64,000 bases of DNA from Xenorhabdus yunnanensis (GTDB lineage Bacteria; Pseudomonadota; Gammaproteobacteria; Enterobacterales; Enterobacteriaceae): positions 124,001 to 188,000 of the forward strand of contig NZ_JAQRFI010000002.1 of assembly GCF_028598805.1 (NCBI RefSeq). The letters run 5' to 3'. Shown piece after piece: positions 22,501 through 30,004 of the stretch. Numbering within the stretch: the first letter of the stretch is position 1; the number at the start of each line of letters is the position of its first letter. A program made the position numbers and the translations under genes. The notes under the pieces were generated by a model. That model was given only the letters and a program-made list of their open reading frames with translations. It did no database searches and was not told where the DNA came from.

Positions 22501-22598
22501 ATGGGAAGCACAAGTTGGGTGATAATGTTCACCCAAGCTACACGTTTCAACAACTCTTGCTGATTCTGTAGCCACGGCTTATCGAATTTTTTGTTCAT
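19521..22598 (-). CDS. inverse autotransporter (invasin/intimin family adhesin) with LysM domain
   Basis: A predicted outer-membrane adhesin of the intimin/invasin family, 1025 residues from the ATG at 22598. The frame is open to 22658, but MNKKFDKPW is the typical start. The N-terminus has an extended signal-like hydrophobic segment (about 18-40). A LysM domain (HYVLKSGETVNSVAKRYGL, about 60-105) follows, expected to bind peptidoglycan. The beta-barrel domain (about 180-430) has the characteristic GMLLPLYD-like FDMLLPLYD and GWMLGYNAFFDHDITGDNSRLGLGAEY. Bacterial Ig-like domains (about 530-900) follow, and the C-terminal domain is Cys-containing and ends FDYVSCKN. It could mediate attachment to host cells or nematode surfaces; the receptor is unknown. 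Confidence 0.9.
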   Translation of the reverse strand: MNKKFDKPWLQNQQELLKRVAWVNIITQLVLPIAGAFTPAIATAKTHSTFQNEKWALPTEHYVLKSGETVNSVAKRYGLTVSDLKKINQLRTFDKPFTALGVGSEIDVPKPRNNKLLPFNYYSLQQSSLERSSLDKAPITVKKASTTDTTDENSKRLAEVSSRIGQLLGSDDIKNNAMSQLNNLAMGEASQQIQNWLGRYGTARVQTNMDSHGHLDNSQFDMLLPLYDTPHQLVFIQFGLRHIDKRNTINIGFGQRQFFDGWMLGYNAFFDHDITGDNSRLGLGAEYARNYLKLSTNGYFRLSNWKESHLLADYDERPANGFDLKVQGYWPSLPQLGGKLMYEQYFGDEVGLINKGHRKKDPSAFTIGINYTPIPLLTFGIDRKQNMSGSGDTQFNMELNYEIGTPWSKQIDPDAVAAKRTLQGSRYDLVERNNQIVLEYRKREVISLAMDNQVIGHAGEIKPLRISVNSKYGFNYIQWDATRLRANGGQIKHKSDLSYLLTLPKYQSQGNNSYMVGAIAYDKRGNASKRVEIQVQVLPERINNDKSTFTTKDTELLADDHSTTILTLTLKNKDNHPVSGIASDIKLLTNVLSGEGSDPKIATLKETQPGVYQSLLIAGKKTGILKVTPKVYGITINPVEITFVHPDAPIVKNLTITGKLVMGQKLSATYNFYANHGDTVDKSRYVWSNKGSIDISKGNTITESGKIPDYTLTQSDAGTVKALAVQAQNGLGLIGNTQIVDSSMGSGQGNYTHDGGRGGTVRGLADKITITMSANKVKKDEPITLKIKTLNHGKFVRNVAVNLKAIKALNRQNESQKISVLLNDKLGMYQDFSDNQGILPVTVTDPNGLGVKTTLSAKADGSAAPESEDVIFTVITSPDVPDANFWGHMAETITLHGITFRRPLLQVEAEKGHRVGKATHFEHGELWHRRSNKGAFSYCQGIMHAKLPTKGELINLSQVYAGKIQDMFGWPDGRAYRSSTPGTDPNGEQGQKDKRPVTGYYSMTIDHYNPHVISDNTFDYVSCKN

Positions 22599-23397
22599 AG
22601 CTATAAACCTGTAACAATAAAAAAACATCAGGTGATAGCCAGCAGTAAACCTATCCATTTCAGGATATTACTTTCTATTTACTACTCGCCATGAGTCGTG
22701 TAACCAGGGAGAAAAACGCCAGATAGTGACGAAATAAAAGAATGACAACACGGCATTACCTGATTTGAGACATTACAAAATAGTTAACAAATTCTGATTG
22801 ATAGTTAACTTCTAGGCTATTGATCTAGTATTTTGCATTTGTAAGATTTTTTATTCCAACATAAAATCAATTATTGATCAATATAACTTTCACTATCAAT
22901 CATTATCAATAAAACTGAGAATGGAGAAAAAATGGCTGCTTTAGCTAATTCAGGTATTATTCTAATATTCAAAACATGTTTTATCTTATTAATTAAGTAA
23001 AAACAAATGGTTATCATTCTTATTTGTATTGTTTGGATGCTATTTTCCTGATTAAAATAAAATCAGCATAAAATATAAGAGAATATTATTGGTTAACTAT
23101 TTGCTATGATCTATTGCCTATTTTCGTTTTCCTTTTTTATTGCAAACGACCCAAGAATGTATACTCATTGTTTGTATAGCAATATATAAAATTAATTTTC
23201 AGCCATTAATGCTAAAATATAATTAAAGATTTATTTGTGCAAGATCAAAAAACACACAGGAAATAATAGTGTAATTTCTTATGCAAGGACAGCAGAACTG
23301 TTCATTGTGCTTTACAATTATTGATTATGTTTTTGTGATTTAGATATTATTTATATTCTGCAAAATCGCATATAGGTCATATAATTAATTTCTGGAG
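22599..23397. other. long AT-rich non-coding stretch
   Basis: About 800 bp separates the divergent adhesin and SDR pseudogene. It is strongly AT-rich, with several TATAAT-like and Fur-box-like fragments (e.g. TATCAATCATTATCAATAAA near 22902) that I cannot distinguish from background. The only coding suspect is a 22-codon frame at 22932-23000. Confidence 0.5.
22932..23000 (+). CDS. possible hydrophobic micro-ORF (22 aa)
   Basis: An ATG with GGAG five nt upstream opens a 22-codon frame, mostly hydrophobic (ends LIFKTCFILLIK). It could be a small membrane peptide or a leader peptide. Nothing else supports expression, and AT-rich DNA gives such frames by chance. Confidence 0.2.
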   Translation: MAALANSGIILIFKTCFILLIK

Positions 23398-24025
23398 ATG
23401 CCCATGAAGCGTAGTTTAGTTGGTGAAATAGTCATAATCACTGGAGCAGGTTCAGGTATTGGGCTTGCCGCTACTACTGAATTTTTAAAAGAGGGGGCAT
23501 ATGTTATAGGAGGAGATATTAACCTGGAGCAACTTTATGAATTGCAGGGAGGGGAAAATCTATTTCCTTATCAGTTTGATGTCGGAAATCCTTCAGATAT
23601 TGATGGCCTTATTAATACAGTCATCAATAAATTTGGAAGGATAGATATCCTGATTAATAATGCCGCATTAGTAAATCAATCTGCTTGGCTATATTCGAAT
23701 GGCTCGGAGTGTATTACCTTATATGCGTAATCAGAAAAAGGGTATTTTACTCCACATAGCTTCTGAAGCAGCATTAATGCCAAATTTGAATCTCCCTGAT
23801 TATAGTATTTTGAAATCTTCAATTCTAACGCTATCTAAAGTGATATCACGGGAGTTTGGAAAATATGGAATTCGCTCCAATGTTATCTCTCCTGCTTTTA
23901 TTCATACCTCTATCTACGATAAACCTGAAAGGTTGATAACTCAGCTTGAACAAAAATATGAGGTTGGACGTGAAGAGGCATTACAACGCTATATCGAAGA
24001 AGTTGATATAGCCAAATCATATTAA
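23398..24025 (+). pseudogene. broken short-chain dehydrogenase/reductase gene
   Basis: The first part (23398-23730) has the SDR cofactor motif TGAGSGIGL, the DV-binding region and INNAA. It then leaves frame after SAWLYSNG. A second frame (from 23699) resumes with SVLPYMRNQKKGILLHIASEAAL, the YSILK active-site Tyr/Lys (YxxxK, here DYSILKSS) and GIRSNVISPAF. Between them about 25-30 residues of a normal SDR (the V-N-L-x-G region) are missing and the frame changes. The 3' end is also cut: after EEVDIAKSY the usual C-terminal glycine-rich segment is absent and IS630-like DNA begins. Substrate cannot be inferred. Confidence 0.85.
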
Positions 24026-24029
24026 TATG

Positions 24030-24637
24030 ACATAATACCTAAACCCTAGACGACAAGGCATAACACGAGATGGGCTACAGTTTAGATTTTCGAAAGAGAG
24101 TACTGGCATACAAAGACAAGCATTCGTTGACTTTCGAACAAACGAGTGCCCATTTTGAAATCTCCATGCGCACCTTGTTTCGGTGGTGCAATAAGATAGA
24201 ACCTTGCATGACCCGCGATAAACCCGCCACGAAAATCCCTGATGCGGTGCTCATTGCGGATGTCCAAAACTTTCCCGATGACTATCAATGGGAAAGAGCA
24301 AAACGTTTAGGTGTCTCACAATCGGCTATTCATTACGCCTTGAAACGGCTTCGGATCACCCATAAAAAAAACGTTAAAACACCCTCGCGCTGCTCTTCAG
24401 GCTCGTCAGGCATTTATCGAGCGCATCAGCGACTATGAATGGACTGGCAGGCCGATTGTGTATTTGGATGAAAGTGGTTTTGCTCGGTCGATGCCACGTC
24501 AACATAGATATTCGGAAAAAGGGTTACGCTGTTTTGGTACGCATGACTGGCACGCAAAAGGCCGCATTAACGTCATTGGTGCCATTATCGAAAATACCTT
24601 CGTCACCTTAAGCTTGTTTATTTGGAAAAAACTATAA
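24030..24637 (+). mobile_element. truncated IS630-family insertion sequence
   Basis: The element carries a two-frame IS630-type transposase and interrupts the end of the SDR gene. The 5' boundary is placed near a TA-rich junction (about 24024-24030) by the end of SDR similarity. The 3' end is lost: similarity to the transposase stops at TLSLF, followed by unrelated sequence. Terminal inverted repeats cannot be defined because the right end is missing. Confidence 0.75.
24070..24637 (+). pseudogene. IS630-family transposase, frameshifted and 3'-truncated
   Basis: The first frame (24070-24438) has the N-terminal helix-turn-helix part (GYSLDFRKRVLAY...FEISMRTLFRW...RLRITHKKN). At a run of eight A (24364-24371) the -1 frame continues with LKHPRAALQARQAFIERI, the first DDE aspartate in YLDESGFARS and RINVIGAIIENTFVTLSLF, then stops at 24637. 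IS630 elements commonly use such an A-run for programmed frameshifting, so the shift may be natural. The second D and third acidic residue (LDN...PYSPDLNPIE region) are gone, so the protein cannot be active. Confidence 0.85.
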
Positions 24638-24946
24638 CTTCCAAAGCGTCAGCTTGCGTGGTTTGGCAGCCTTAGAAAACATGTCCGAAGGTTTCCATCT
24701 ATGCCTTATCAGCGACGAATTGGTCTGGGGTGATTTTTGTACAAATGCCACAATGGGATTTTAAGATCATGTATGATTCTCGCTACGATGACTATGGATA
24801 AGCCCCGCAAAAATAGCTTTTGACGATGTTTGCCCTGTAGACGTTTTGTGATAAGGGATTTATTATCGATTCTTGATATATGATCGGGAAATACAGCAGG
24901 ATTTTGGCAGAATACGCGTCACTTTGCACGAGAAGGAGTCTGAGCT
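24638..24946. other. decayed sequence between IS630 remnant and ubiT
   Basis: About 310 bp. The first 130 bp keep a frame on the plus strand (containing GLAALENMSEGFHLCLISDE) that looks like a leftover of a gene I cannot identify. The rest is presumably the ubiT promoter region. In E. coli the divergent ubiU-ubiV genes would be here; I see no trace of them. Confidence 0.5.
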
Positions 24947-25321
24947 GTGTTAAATAAAATCCACTCCCATTTAATAAATCAAGGGCCTGCATTACTGCGC
25001 TTCCCATTAAAAGCAACTCCTTTTATCTTACAGCGCCAGGTGCTGGAGCGATTTCTTGGTTGGCAATTTCAAGAGGCATTCAACGATTTCATCCTTATTG
25101 CTGCTCGTAAGGAAAATCCTGATACATTGTTGCTTCAGCATCGTTTACGAGTTGGAGAAAATACAGAATTGGGACTACACGTGAAAAATCTTATGGATTC
25201 CATCGAACTGGAATCTATACCACCCATTCTTCGCTTTGGTTTATTGCGTCTGGCTGAATTTAGCAAAGCGGGACAGAAAGAGGGCGCAGATCAGAACGAT
25301 CGCGCGTTATCGTCATGTTAA
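24947..25321 (+). CDS. ubiT: UbiT (YhbT)-like SCP2-domain protein with a large internal deletion
   Basis: UbiT works with UbiU and UbiV in oxygen-independent ubiquinone synthesis in E. coli; its SCP2 fold binds the lipid intermediate. Here the product is 124 residues against 174 in E. coli. The N-terminus (LRFPLKATPFILQRQVLERFLGWQFQEA) and C-terminal half (ILIAARKENPDTLLLQHRL, NTELGLHVKNLMDSIELE) align well. About 50 residues forming much of the SCP2 beta-sheet are missing in frame, around residue 44. The GTG start has AGGAG 10 nt upstream. The last 7 nt overlap yhbS. The protein is probably inactive or altered. ubiU and ubiV are not at this locus. Confidence 0.85.
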   Translation: MLNKIHSHLINQGPALLRFPLKATPFILQRQVLERFLGWQFQEAFNDFILIAARKENPDTLLLQHRLRVGENTELGLHVKNLMDSIELESIPPILRFGLLRLAEFSKAGQKEGADQNDRALSSC

Positions 25322-25833
25322 TCAGGGTCGAAATTCCTGTCGATGCTATGGGGATTGATCGTTTGTTACGCCAATCTTTTGAAACATCGGCAGAAGCTGA
25401 GTTAATTCATCAACTAAGAGAAGATGGTTTATTGACACTGGGTATTGTTGCGACCGACGATGAAGGCCATGTGATTGGCTATGCCGGTTTCGCACCTGTT
25501 GATATCAATGGCGAAGATCATCAGTGGGTTGGCCTGGCGCCATTGGCGGTAGCAGAACAGTATCGTAGTCATGGGCTTGGTGAAAAATTGATTTATGAAG
25601 GGCTGGATAGTCTGAACGAGTTTGGTTATGGAGCGGTCGTGGTGCTGGGGGATTATGAATACTACCACCGTTTGGGTTTTAAACTTGCCAACGAATATCA
25701 ATTGTATTGCCAATGGCCTGATTGTGAGGATTACTTTCTAATCTACACCCTGGCTGATATTTCACAGAGGGATTGTCATGGACTGGTTACTTACCCTGCC
25801 CATTTTGATAGCCTGTGGTCATTGTCTGAGTGA
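25315..25833 (+). CDS. yhbS: GNAT-family N-acetyltransferase YhbS
   Basis: A 172-residue GNAT protein that matches E. coli YhbS from its start ([22 protein letters not shown]). It retains the acetyl-CoA-binding region ([22 protein letters not shown], with the R/Q-x-x-G-x-G/A type loop as RSHGLG) and [20 protein letters not shown]. The acceptor is not established. It overlaps the 3' end of ubiT by 7 nt, implying coupled translation, and its own 3' end overlaps the convergent yhbQ by 47 nt. Confidence 0.93.
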   Translation: MLIRVEIPVDAMGIDRLLRQSFETSAEAELIHQLREDGLLTLGIVATDDEGHVIGYAGFAPVDINGEDHQWVGLAPLAVAEQYRSHGLGEKLIYEGLDSLNEFGYGAVVVLGDYEYYHRLGFKLANEYQLYCQWPDCEDYFLIYTLADISQRDCHGLVTYPAHFDSLWSLSE

Positions 25834-26176
25834 TTGCTTCTTTTGCTGAACTCTCTGATTGAGTGAAAAGCTTCTCAGATAAACCGATTTTTATTAAATA
25901 AGTCGTTATGCATAGAGGCTGGTCAATAACCAGCCTTTCTTTTTGCTGTTTACTCAGTTTTTTCACGCGATATTCCACTTTCAGTGCCATTCCCTTATCT
26001 CTGACCGGACTTTGATAAACCAACGTCAAGGGACCTTTTCCTCTCAGGAATTTTGCGCCTTTTCCAGCCGTATGTTGCATAAATCGACGGGATATATTTG
26101 TGGTAATGCCAGTATATAGTAATCCGTCCCGTGTTCTGATCAGGTAGATATACCAGTTAGATTCTTTACTATTCAT
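25787..26176 (-). CDS. yhbQ: GIY-YIG nuclease-superfamily protein YhbQ
   Basis: Small UvrC N-terminal-type (URI) protein; E. coli YhbQ has been linked to DNA damage. It shows the GIY-YIG pair as WYIYLIRT...GLLYTGIT, the Arg of the catalytic site in NISRRFMQH, and the family segment [17 protein letters not shown]. The product is 129 residues, longer than the 100-residue E. coli protein, with an extra C-terminal tail (about 95-129). The tail is encoded in the region overlapping yhbS, so the extension may result from loss of an earlier stop. Confidence 0.9.
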   Translation of the reverse strand: MNSKESNWYIYLIRTRDGLLYTGITTNISRRFMQHTAGKGAKFLRGKGPLTLVYQSPVRDKGMALKVEYRVKKLSKQQKERLVIDQPLCITTYLIKIGLSEKLFTQSESSAKEAITQTMTTGYQNGQGK

Positions 26177-26469
26177 TATTTATTTTAATAAATTAAACCA
26201 GTTGGTTTCTTTAGGAAATTAAATTATGTTTCAGTTATAAACATAATTATCAGTGTGATTCTAAGTTGGTTTTCTGATGTTTTGTTAACATAAATAAATG
26301 AATTTGTTTGGATTATATGTCATTTATCAACTAGTAGTAGTGTTTTATATTCAAATAAATTGAATGATTATAGCAGTAATTGCTAATTATCATATCCTGA
26401 ATAAGCGTATAACATGCTCACAAATACGAGGTATTCATCCTGTTTTTAAAATTAGCAGAGAAGCAAAAT

Positions 26470-26721
26470 ATGAAAAATGTAAAAAATATCGTCGCAGTTT
26501 TGGCATTATGTGCGGTTTCAGTCGGTTCTTTTGCTGCTACTGAAGTTCAAGTTGCTAAGGGAGATAAAATTGGTGTTGTTTCAGTTAACGGTGCAGCTAC
26601 ACTAGATAGTTTGACCGCAGAGTTATCCAAAAAAGCTGAAAAAGCTGGTGCGACATATTTCCGCGTTATTTCTGCAACGGGTCAAAACCAACTCAACGGA
26701 GTTGCCGAAATTTATAAATAA
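26470..26721 (+). CDS. YhcN/BhsA-family (DUF1471) periplasmic stress protein
   Basis: An 83-residue secreted protein. It has a signal peptide (about 1-22, cleavage expected after SFA) followed by one DUF1471 fold (GDKIGVVSVNGAATLDSLTAELSKKAEKAGA, ATYFRVISATGQNQLNGVAEIYK). Members such as BhsA, McbA and YhcN in E. coli respond to acid, peroxide or envelope stress and affect biofilm. Which one it corresponds to cannot be decided from length and motifs. A 293-bp AT-rich upstream region holds its promoter. An imperfect hairpin (ACAGAACATG...CGTGTTCTGT, 26766-26805) lies downstream. Confidence 0.85.
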   Translation: MKNVKNIVAVLALCAVSVGSFAATEVQVAKGDKIGVVSVNGAATLDSLTAELSKKAEKAGATYFRVISATGQNQLNGVAEIYK

Positions 26722-26838
26722 TTTATAGTATTTCTATACAAAACTCTTGGTTTATTTAGTCAAATACAGAACATGTAACTGGGTAGAAATCCAGTCGTGT
26801 TCTGTTAGTATTTGAATAAAATAACAGTATGGAAATAT

Positions 26839-27270
26839 ATGAATTTAAATAAAGAAATTTTAATGATTTGTCAATATCTCGCCAAGCAACATGTATTCAC
26901 ACTTTGTACTTTTTCAGCTCAAGATTTATGGTGCGCTAGCTGCTTTTATGTCTTTGATGCGGATAGCATGGCATTCTGGTTTATGACTGAATCAGATACC
27001 CGCCACGGTCAGATGATGCAAAACAATCCTATCGTTGCAGGTACTGTTGCTGGTCAAAGACGTAACATCGCGCAAATCAAAGGTGTTCAGTTTCGTGGTG
27101 AAGTTATTCCGTTGACAGGTGAAGCCGAAAGTATCGCCAGAACGCGTTATTGCCGCCGTTTTCCTATCGCCCTCACAGCCAAATCCCCAATCTGGCAGCT
27201 CAATATAAATGAAATCAAAATGGTGAATAACACCCTCGGTTTTGGCAAAAAATTGCATTGGCAGCGTTAA
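26839..27270 (+). CDS. yhbP: YhbP-type flavin-binding split-barrel protein
   Basis: A 143-residue UPF0306/YhbP protein with a pyridoxamine-phosphate-oxidase-like fold; no reaction is established. Conserved segments shared with E. coli YhbP are [40 protein letters not shown] and the C-terminal [11 protein letters not shown]. The ATG at 26839 is chosen over an in-frame TTG at 26812 because it gives a normal family N-terminus; its Shine-Dalgarno is weak. Located after the yhbTSQ group as in E. coli, with the DUF1471 gene inserted. Confidence 0.88.
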   Translation: MNLNKEILMICQYLAKQHVFTLCTFSAQDLWCASCFYVFDADSMAFWFMTESDTRHGQMMQNNPIVAGTVAGQRRNIAQIKGVQFRGEVIPLTGEAESIARTRYCRRFPIALTAKSPIWQLNINEIKMVNNTLGFGKKLHWQR

Positions 27271-27316
27271 TGCCGATGCCTGATCACTAAGGGCATTTTC
27301 TATCTTAGATCATTCT

Positions 27317-27781
27317 CTATCTTAAATAATGGATGATCTGATTATGGCTGCCTCGCCAAATTAACGACGGATCATACAGCGCTTGTTCAAACTTCCCATC
27401 CACTACAACATGGATATAACTGATCACTTCTTGTTGAACTTCACTTAATTCATTGAGGATATAGCCTGTCCATAGCCAGATATCCTTATCTGGGCATTCT
27501 TCTCGTACACGTTTAACCAGTCGCAACACGCTGGGAACATTATGGGGATGCAGAGGATCGCCGCCAGATAATGACAAACCTTGTCGTTTAATACGGCTAT
27601 CGTTCAGGTCAGTGATGATCTGATCTTCAATTAGCTGCGTAAAAGGCTGGCCCGAATCGAGCCGCCACGTGCTTTGATTGTAACAGCCACGGCATTGATG
27701 CAAACAACCTGACACGAATAGCGTACAACGGGTTCCTGGGCCATTCACCACATCAACCGGATAGTATTGATGATAATTCAT
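27317..27781 (-). CDS. nrdG: anaerobic ribonucleotide reductase activating protein NrdG
   Basis: NrdG is the radical-SAM enzyme that installs the glycyl radical on NrdD. The 154-residue product equals the E. coli length and carries the [4Fe-4S] motif CLHQCRGC (CX3CX2C), with the SAM-binding SLSGGDPLHP. The frame extends to 27802, but the ATG at 27781 gives the family start MNYHQYYPVD and lies 4 nt after the nrdD stop. The nrdDG operon order is the usual one. Confidence 0.95.
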   Translation of the reverse strand: MNYHQYYPVDVVNGPGTRCTLFVSGCLHQCRGCYNQSTWRLDSGQPFTQLIEDQIITDLNDSRIKRQGLSLSGGDPLHPHNVPSVLRLVKRVREECPDKDIWLWTGYILNELSEVQQEVISYIHVVVDGKFEQALYDPSLIWRGSHNQIIHYLR

Positions 27782-27785
27782 GGCA

Positions 27786-29729
27786 TTAACCGACCTGCCC
27801 ATTGCCGAGATGTTTCACGCGGCGTTTTACTTCTTCCTGCTTACCTGTGTTGAATGGGCGGGTATCCGGGCTGCCGAGGTAACCACAAACACGACGAATA
27901 ACTGAAACATGGGCTGAATCATGATTGCCACATTGGGGGCAGGTGAACCCTTTACTGGTACAGGCAAACTCTCCGGTAAAACCGCATTGGTAACACTCAT
28001 CAATTGGGGTATTGGTGCCATAGTAAGGCACGCGTGAATAGCTGTAATCCCAGACATCTTCCAATGCTTTCAAATTATGTTGCAGGTTGGGATATTCACC
28101 GTAGCAAATAAAGCCGCCGTTTGCCAATGGTGGATAGGGTGCTTCAAAGTCCAGTTTATCGTAGGGATTGACCTTCTTCTCCACATCAAGATGGAAACTG
28201 TTGGTGTAATAGCCCTTATCGGTAACACCTTGGATCATTCCAAATTCAGCGGCATCCAAACGGCAGAAGCGATCGCATAAATTCTCGCTTGGCGTGCTGT
28301 ACAAACTAAATCCATAGCCCGTTTCCAGTTTCCATTGATCGACTGCTTTATGTAAGTGTTTAACAATGGAAATGGCTTTTTGTTGGCGCTGTTCATCATC
28401 AAAGAGATGAATATGATTACCATATAACGCGTTTATCGTTTCATGGAGACCGATATAGCCCAATGAGACAGAAGCCCGACCTTGCTTAAAAATATCGGCA
28501 ATATTGTCATCGGCTTTCAGACGTACACCACAAGCACCTTCCATATAAAGGATCGGGGCAACGCGAGCTTTAGTATTTTCGAGGCGAGAAATTCGGGTCA
28601 TTAGTGCTTTTTTTGTGAGCAACAAACGCTGATCCAAAAGTTGCCAAAAATCAGCTTCATCACCTCTGGCTTCGAGTGCAATACGGGGCAGATTCAGGCT
28701 GATAACGCCCAAATTATTGCGCCCTTCGTGAACTTGCTGACCGTTTTCCTCATAAACGCCGAGAAAACTGCGGCAGCCCATTGGCGTTTTAAACGACCCC
28801 GTTACCCTGATCACTTGATCATAATTGAGAATATCGGGATACATGCGTTTGCTGGCGCACTCCAGTGCCAATAATTTAATGTCATAGTGAGGATCACCAT
28901 ACCGATGATTCAATCCATCGCGAATGGCAAAAACCAGTTTGGGGAAAACGGCAGTCTTGCGATTTTTCCCCAAACCAGCAATGCGGTTGCGCAGAATCGA
29001 GATTTGAATCAGACGGGATTCTTTTGTTATTCCCAACCCGAAACCGAAAGTGACAAACGGCGTTTGTCCATTGGCGGTATGCAGCGTATTGACTTCATAT
29101 TCCAGAGACTGGAAGGCGTCATAACACTCTTTTTCTGTGCGAGCTTCTGCGTAGGCTACTTGATCTGCAATATTCCACTCTTTGGCAATGGCCAGATGCT
29201 TGTCATAACTGGCTGTTACAAAAGATGCGAGGACTTCATCAATGCGATTAATGGTTGTACCACCATAAATGTGGCTGGCAACTTGCGCGATGATCTGAGC
29301 GGTGACAGCAGTGGCGGTGGAAATGGATTTGGGCGGTTCAATTTCCGCATTGCCCATTTTAAAGCCGTTGGTCAGCATACCCTGTAGATCAATCAGCATA
29401 CAATTAAACATAGGAAAAAACGGGGCGTAATCCAGATCATGATAGTGAATTTCGCCTTTGTCATGTGCCTGCACTACATCATGCGGTAACATATGCTGCT
29501 TGGCATATTGTCGAGCGACAATTCCCGCCAATAAATCACGCTGGGTTGGGATGACCTTACTGTCTTTATTGGCGTTTTCATTGAGCAGAGAGAAATTGTT
29601 TTGCTCGATCAGGCCACGAATTTCTTGATCCAGTCGATCATGCCATTCATGGGAAGTCTGTTCACAGGTATTGCTTCTACTAACGTTAACTTGGCGGTCA
29701 TCCTGCTGCGTCACAACCATTTTCACGAT
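27786..29729 (-). CDS. nrdD: anaerobic ribonucleoside-triphosphate reductase NrdD, lacking an ATP-cone
   Basis: NrdD reduces NTPs to dNTPs without oxygen, using a glycyl radical. The product is about 647 residues against 712 in E. coli. From RLDQEIRGLIEQ (about residue 31) on it aligns throughout, with the C-terminal zinc site (CYQCGFTGE, CPQCGNH) and the glycyl-radical site RRVCGYLG. The N-terminal ATP-cone, about 65 residues that in E. coli bind the regulatory nucleotide, is missing; only a short unrelated stretch (MKMVVTQQDDRQVNVS) precedes the core. I choose the GTG at 29729 because GAGGAG lies 7 nt upstream; the longer frame to 29861 begins inside the NrdR box. Confidence 0.9.
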   Translation of the reverse strand: MVKMVVTQQDDRQVNVSRSNTCEQTSHEWHDRLDQEIRGLIEQNNFSLLNENANKDSKVIPTQRDLLAGIVARQYAKQHMLPHDVVQAHDKGEIHYHDLDYAPFFPMFNCMLIDLQGMLTNGFKMGNAEIEPPKSISTATAVTAQIIAQVASHIYGGTTINRIDEVLASFVTASYDKHLAIAKEWNIADQVAYAEARTEKECYDAFQSLEYEVNTLHTANGQTPFVTFGFGLGITKESRLIQISILRNRIAGLGKNRKTAVFPKLVFAIRDGLNHRYGDPHYDIKLLALECASKRMYPDILNYDQVIRVTGSFKTPMGCRSFLGVYEENGQQVHEGRNNLGVISLNLPRIALEARGDEADFWQLLDQRLLLTKKALMTRISRLENTKARVAPILYMEGACGVRLKADDNIADIFKQGRASVSLGYIGLHETINALYGNHIHLFDDEQRQQKAISIVKHLHKAVDQWKLETGYGFSLYSTPSENLCDRFCRLDAAEFGMIQGVTDKGYYTNSFHLDVEKKVNPYDKLDFEAPYPPLANGGFICYGEYPNLQHNLKALEDVWDYSYSRVPYYGTNTPIDECYQCGFTGEFACTSKGFTCPQCGNHDSAHVSVIRRVCGYLGSPDTRPFNTGKQEEVKRRVKHLGNGQVG

Positions 29730-29824
29730 ATGGCTCCTCAATATGTTATCCACAGGCGAAAATGGCAGGAATGCTCGTTTTTGTTTGGATGTGGATAATC
29801 TTGTGTATAAATACCATCTGCCAA

Positions 29825-29871
29825 TCACTACATGTAGTGGTTTGTTTTTATTTAAACACAATATATAGATA
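29825..29871 (-). promoter_or_regulatory. paired NrdR-box-like sites upstream of nrdD
   Basis: Two 16-bp near-palindromes, TCACTACATGTAGTGG (29825-29840) and ACACAATATATAGATA (29856-29871), resemble the NrdR consensus ACACWATATATWGTGT. Their starts are 31 bp apart, about three helical turns, the spacing NrdR pairs usually show. They lie about 95-140 bp upstream of the nrdD start. Confidence 0.7.
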
Positions 29872-29962
29872 ATTTAAGCTAATATACAACCTAAAAACTT
29901 GATCTGGGACAAAGAAAGAGAAGGTTATCAAGAAAGGAAAAGAGGACACAAGACGGGGCTAA

Positions 29963-29991
29963 CAACCCTGATACCGGAGTTATCAGGGTTG
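29963..29991 (-). terminator. hairpin downstream of ridA
   Basis: A perfect 11-bp stem (CAACCCTGATA/TATCAGGGTTG) lies 14 nt after the ridA stop. No strong T-run follows in the ridA direction, so it may be a weak terminator or an mRNA-protecting 3' structure. Confidence 0.55.
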
Positions 29992-30004
29992 AAGGAACGA
30001 CAAA

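Noticed and set aside
22890-23060. Fur-box-like sequences upstream of the SDR pseudogene
   Set aside because: Only partial matches to the 19-bp consensus in AT-rich DNA; not above what chance would give.
24880-24900. FNR-like site TTGATATATGATCGG upstream of ubiT
   Set aside because: The right half-site departs from ATCAA and the spacing is off by one, so I do not call it.
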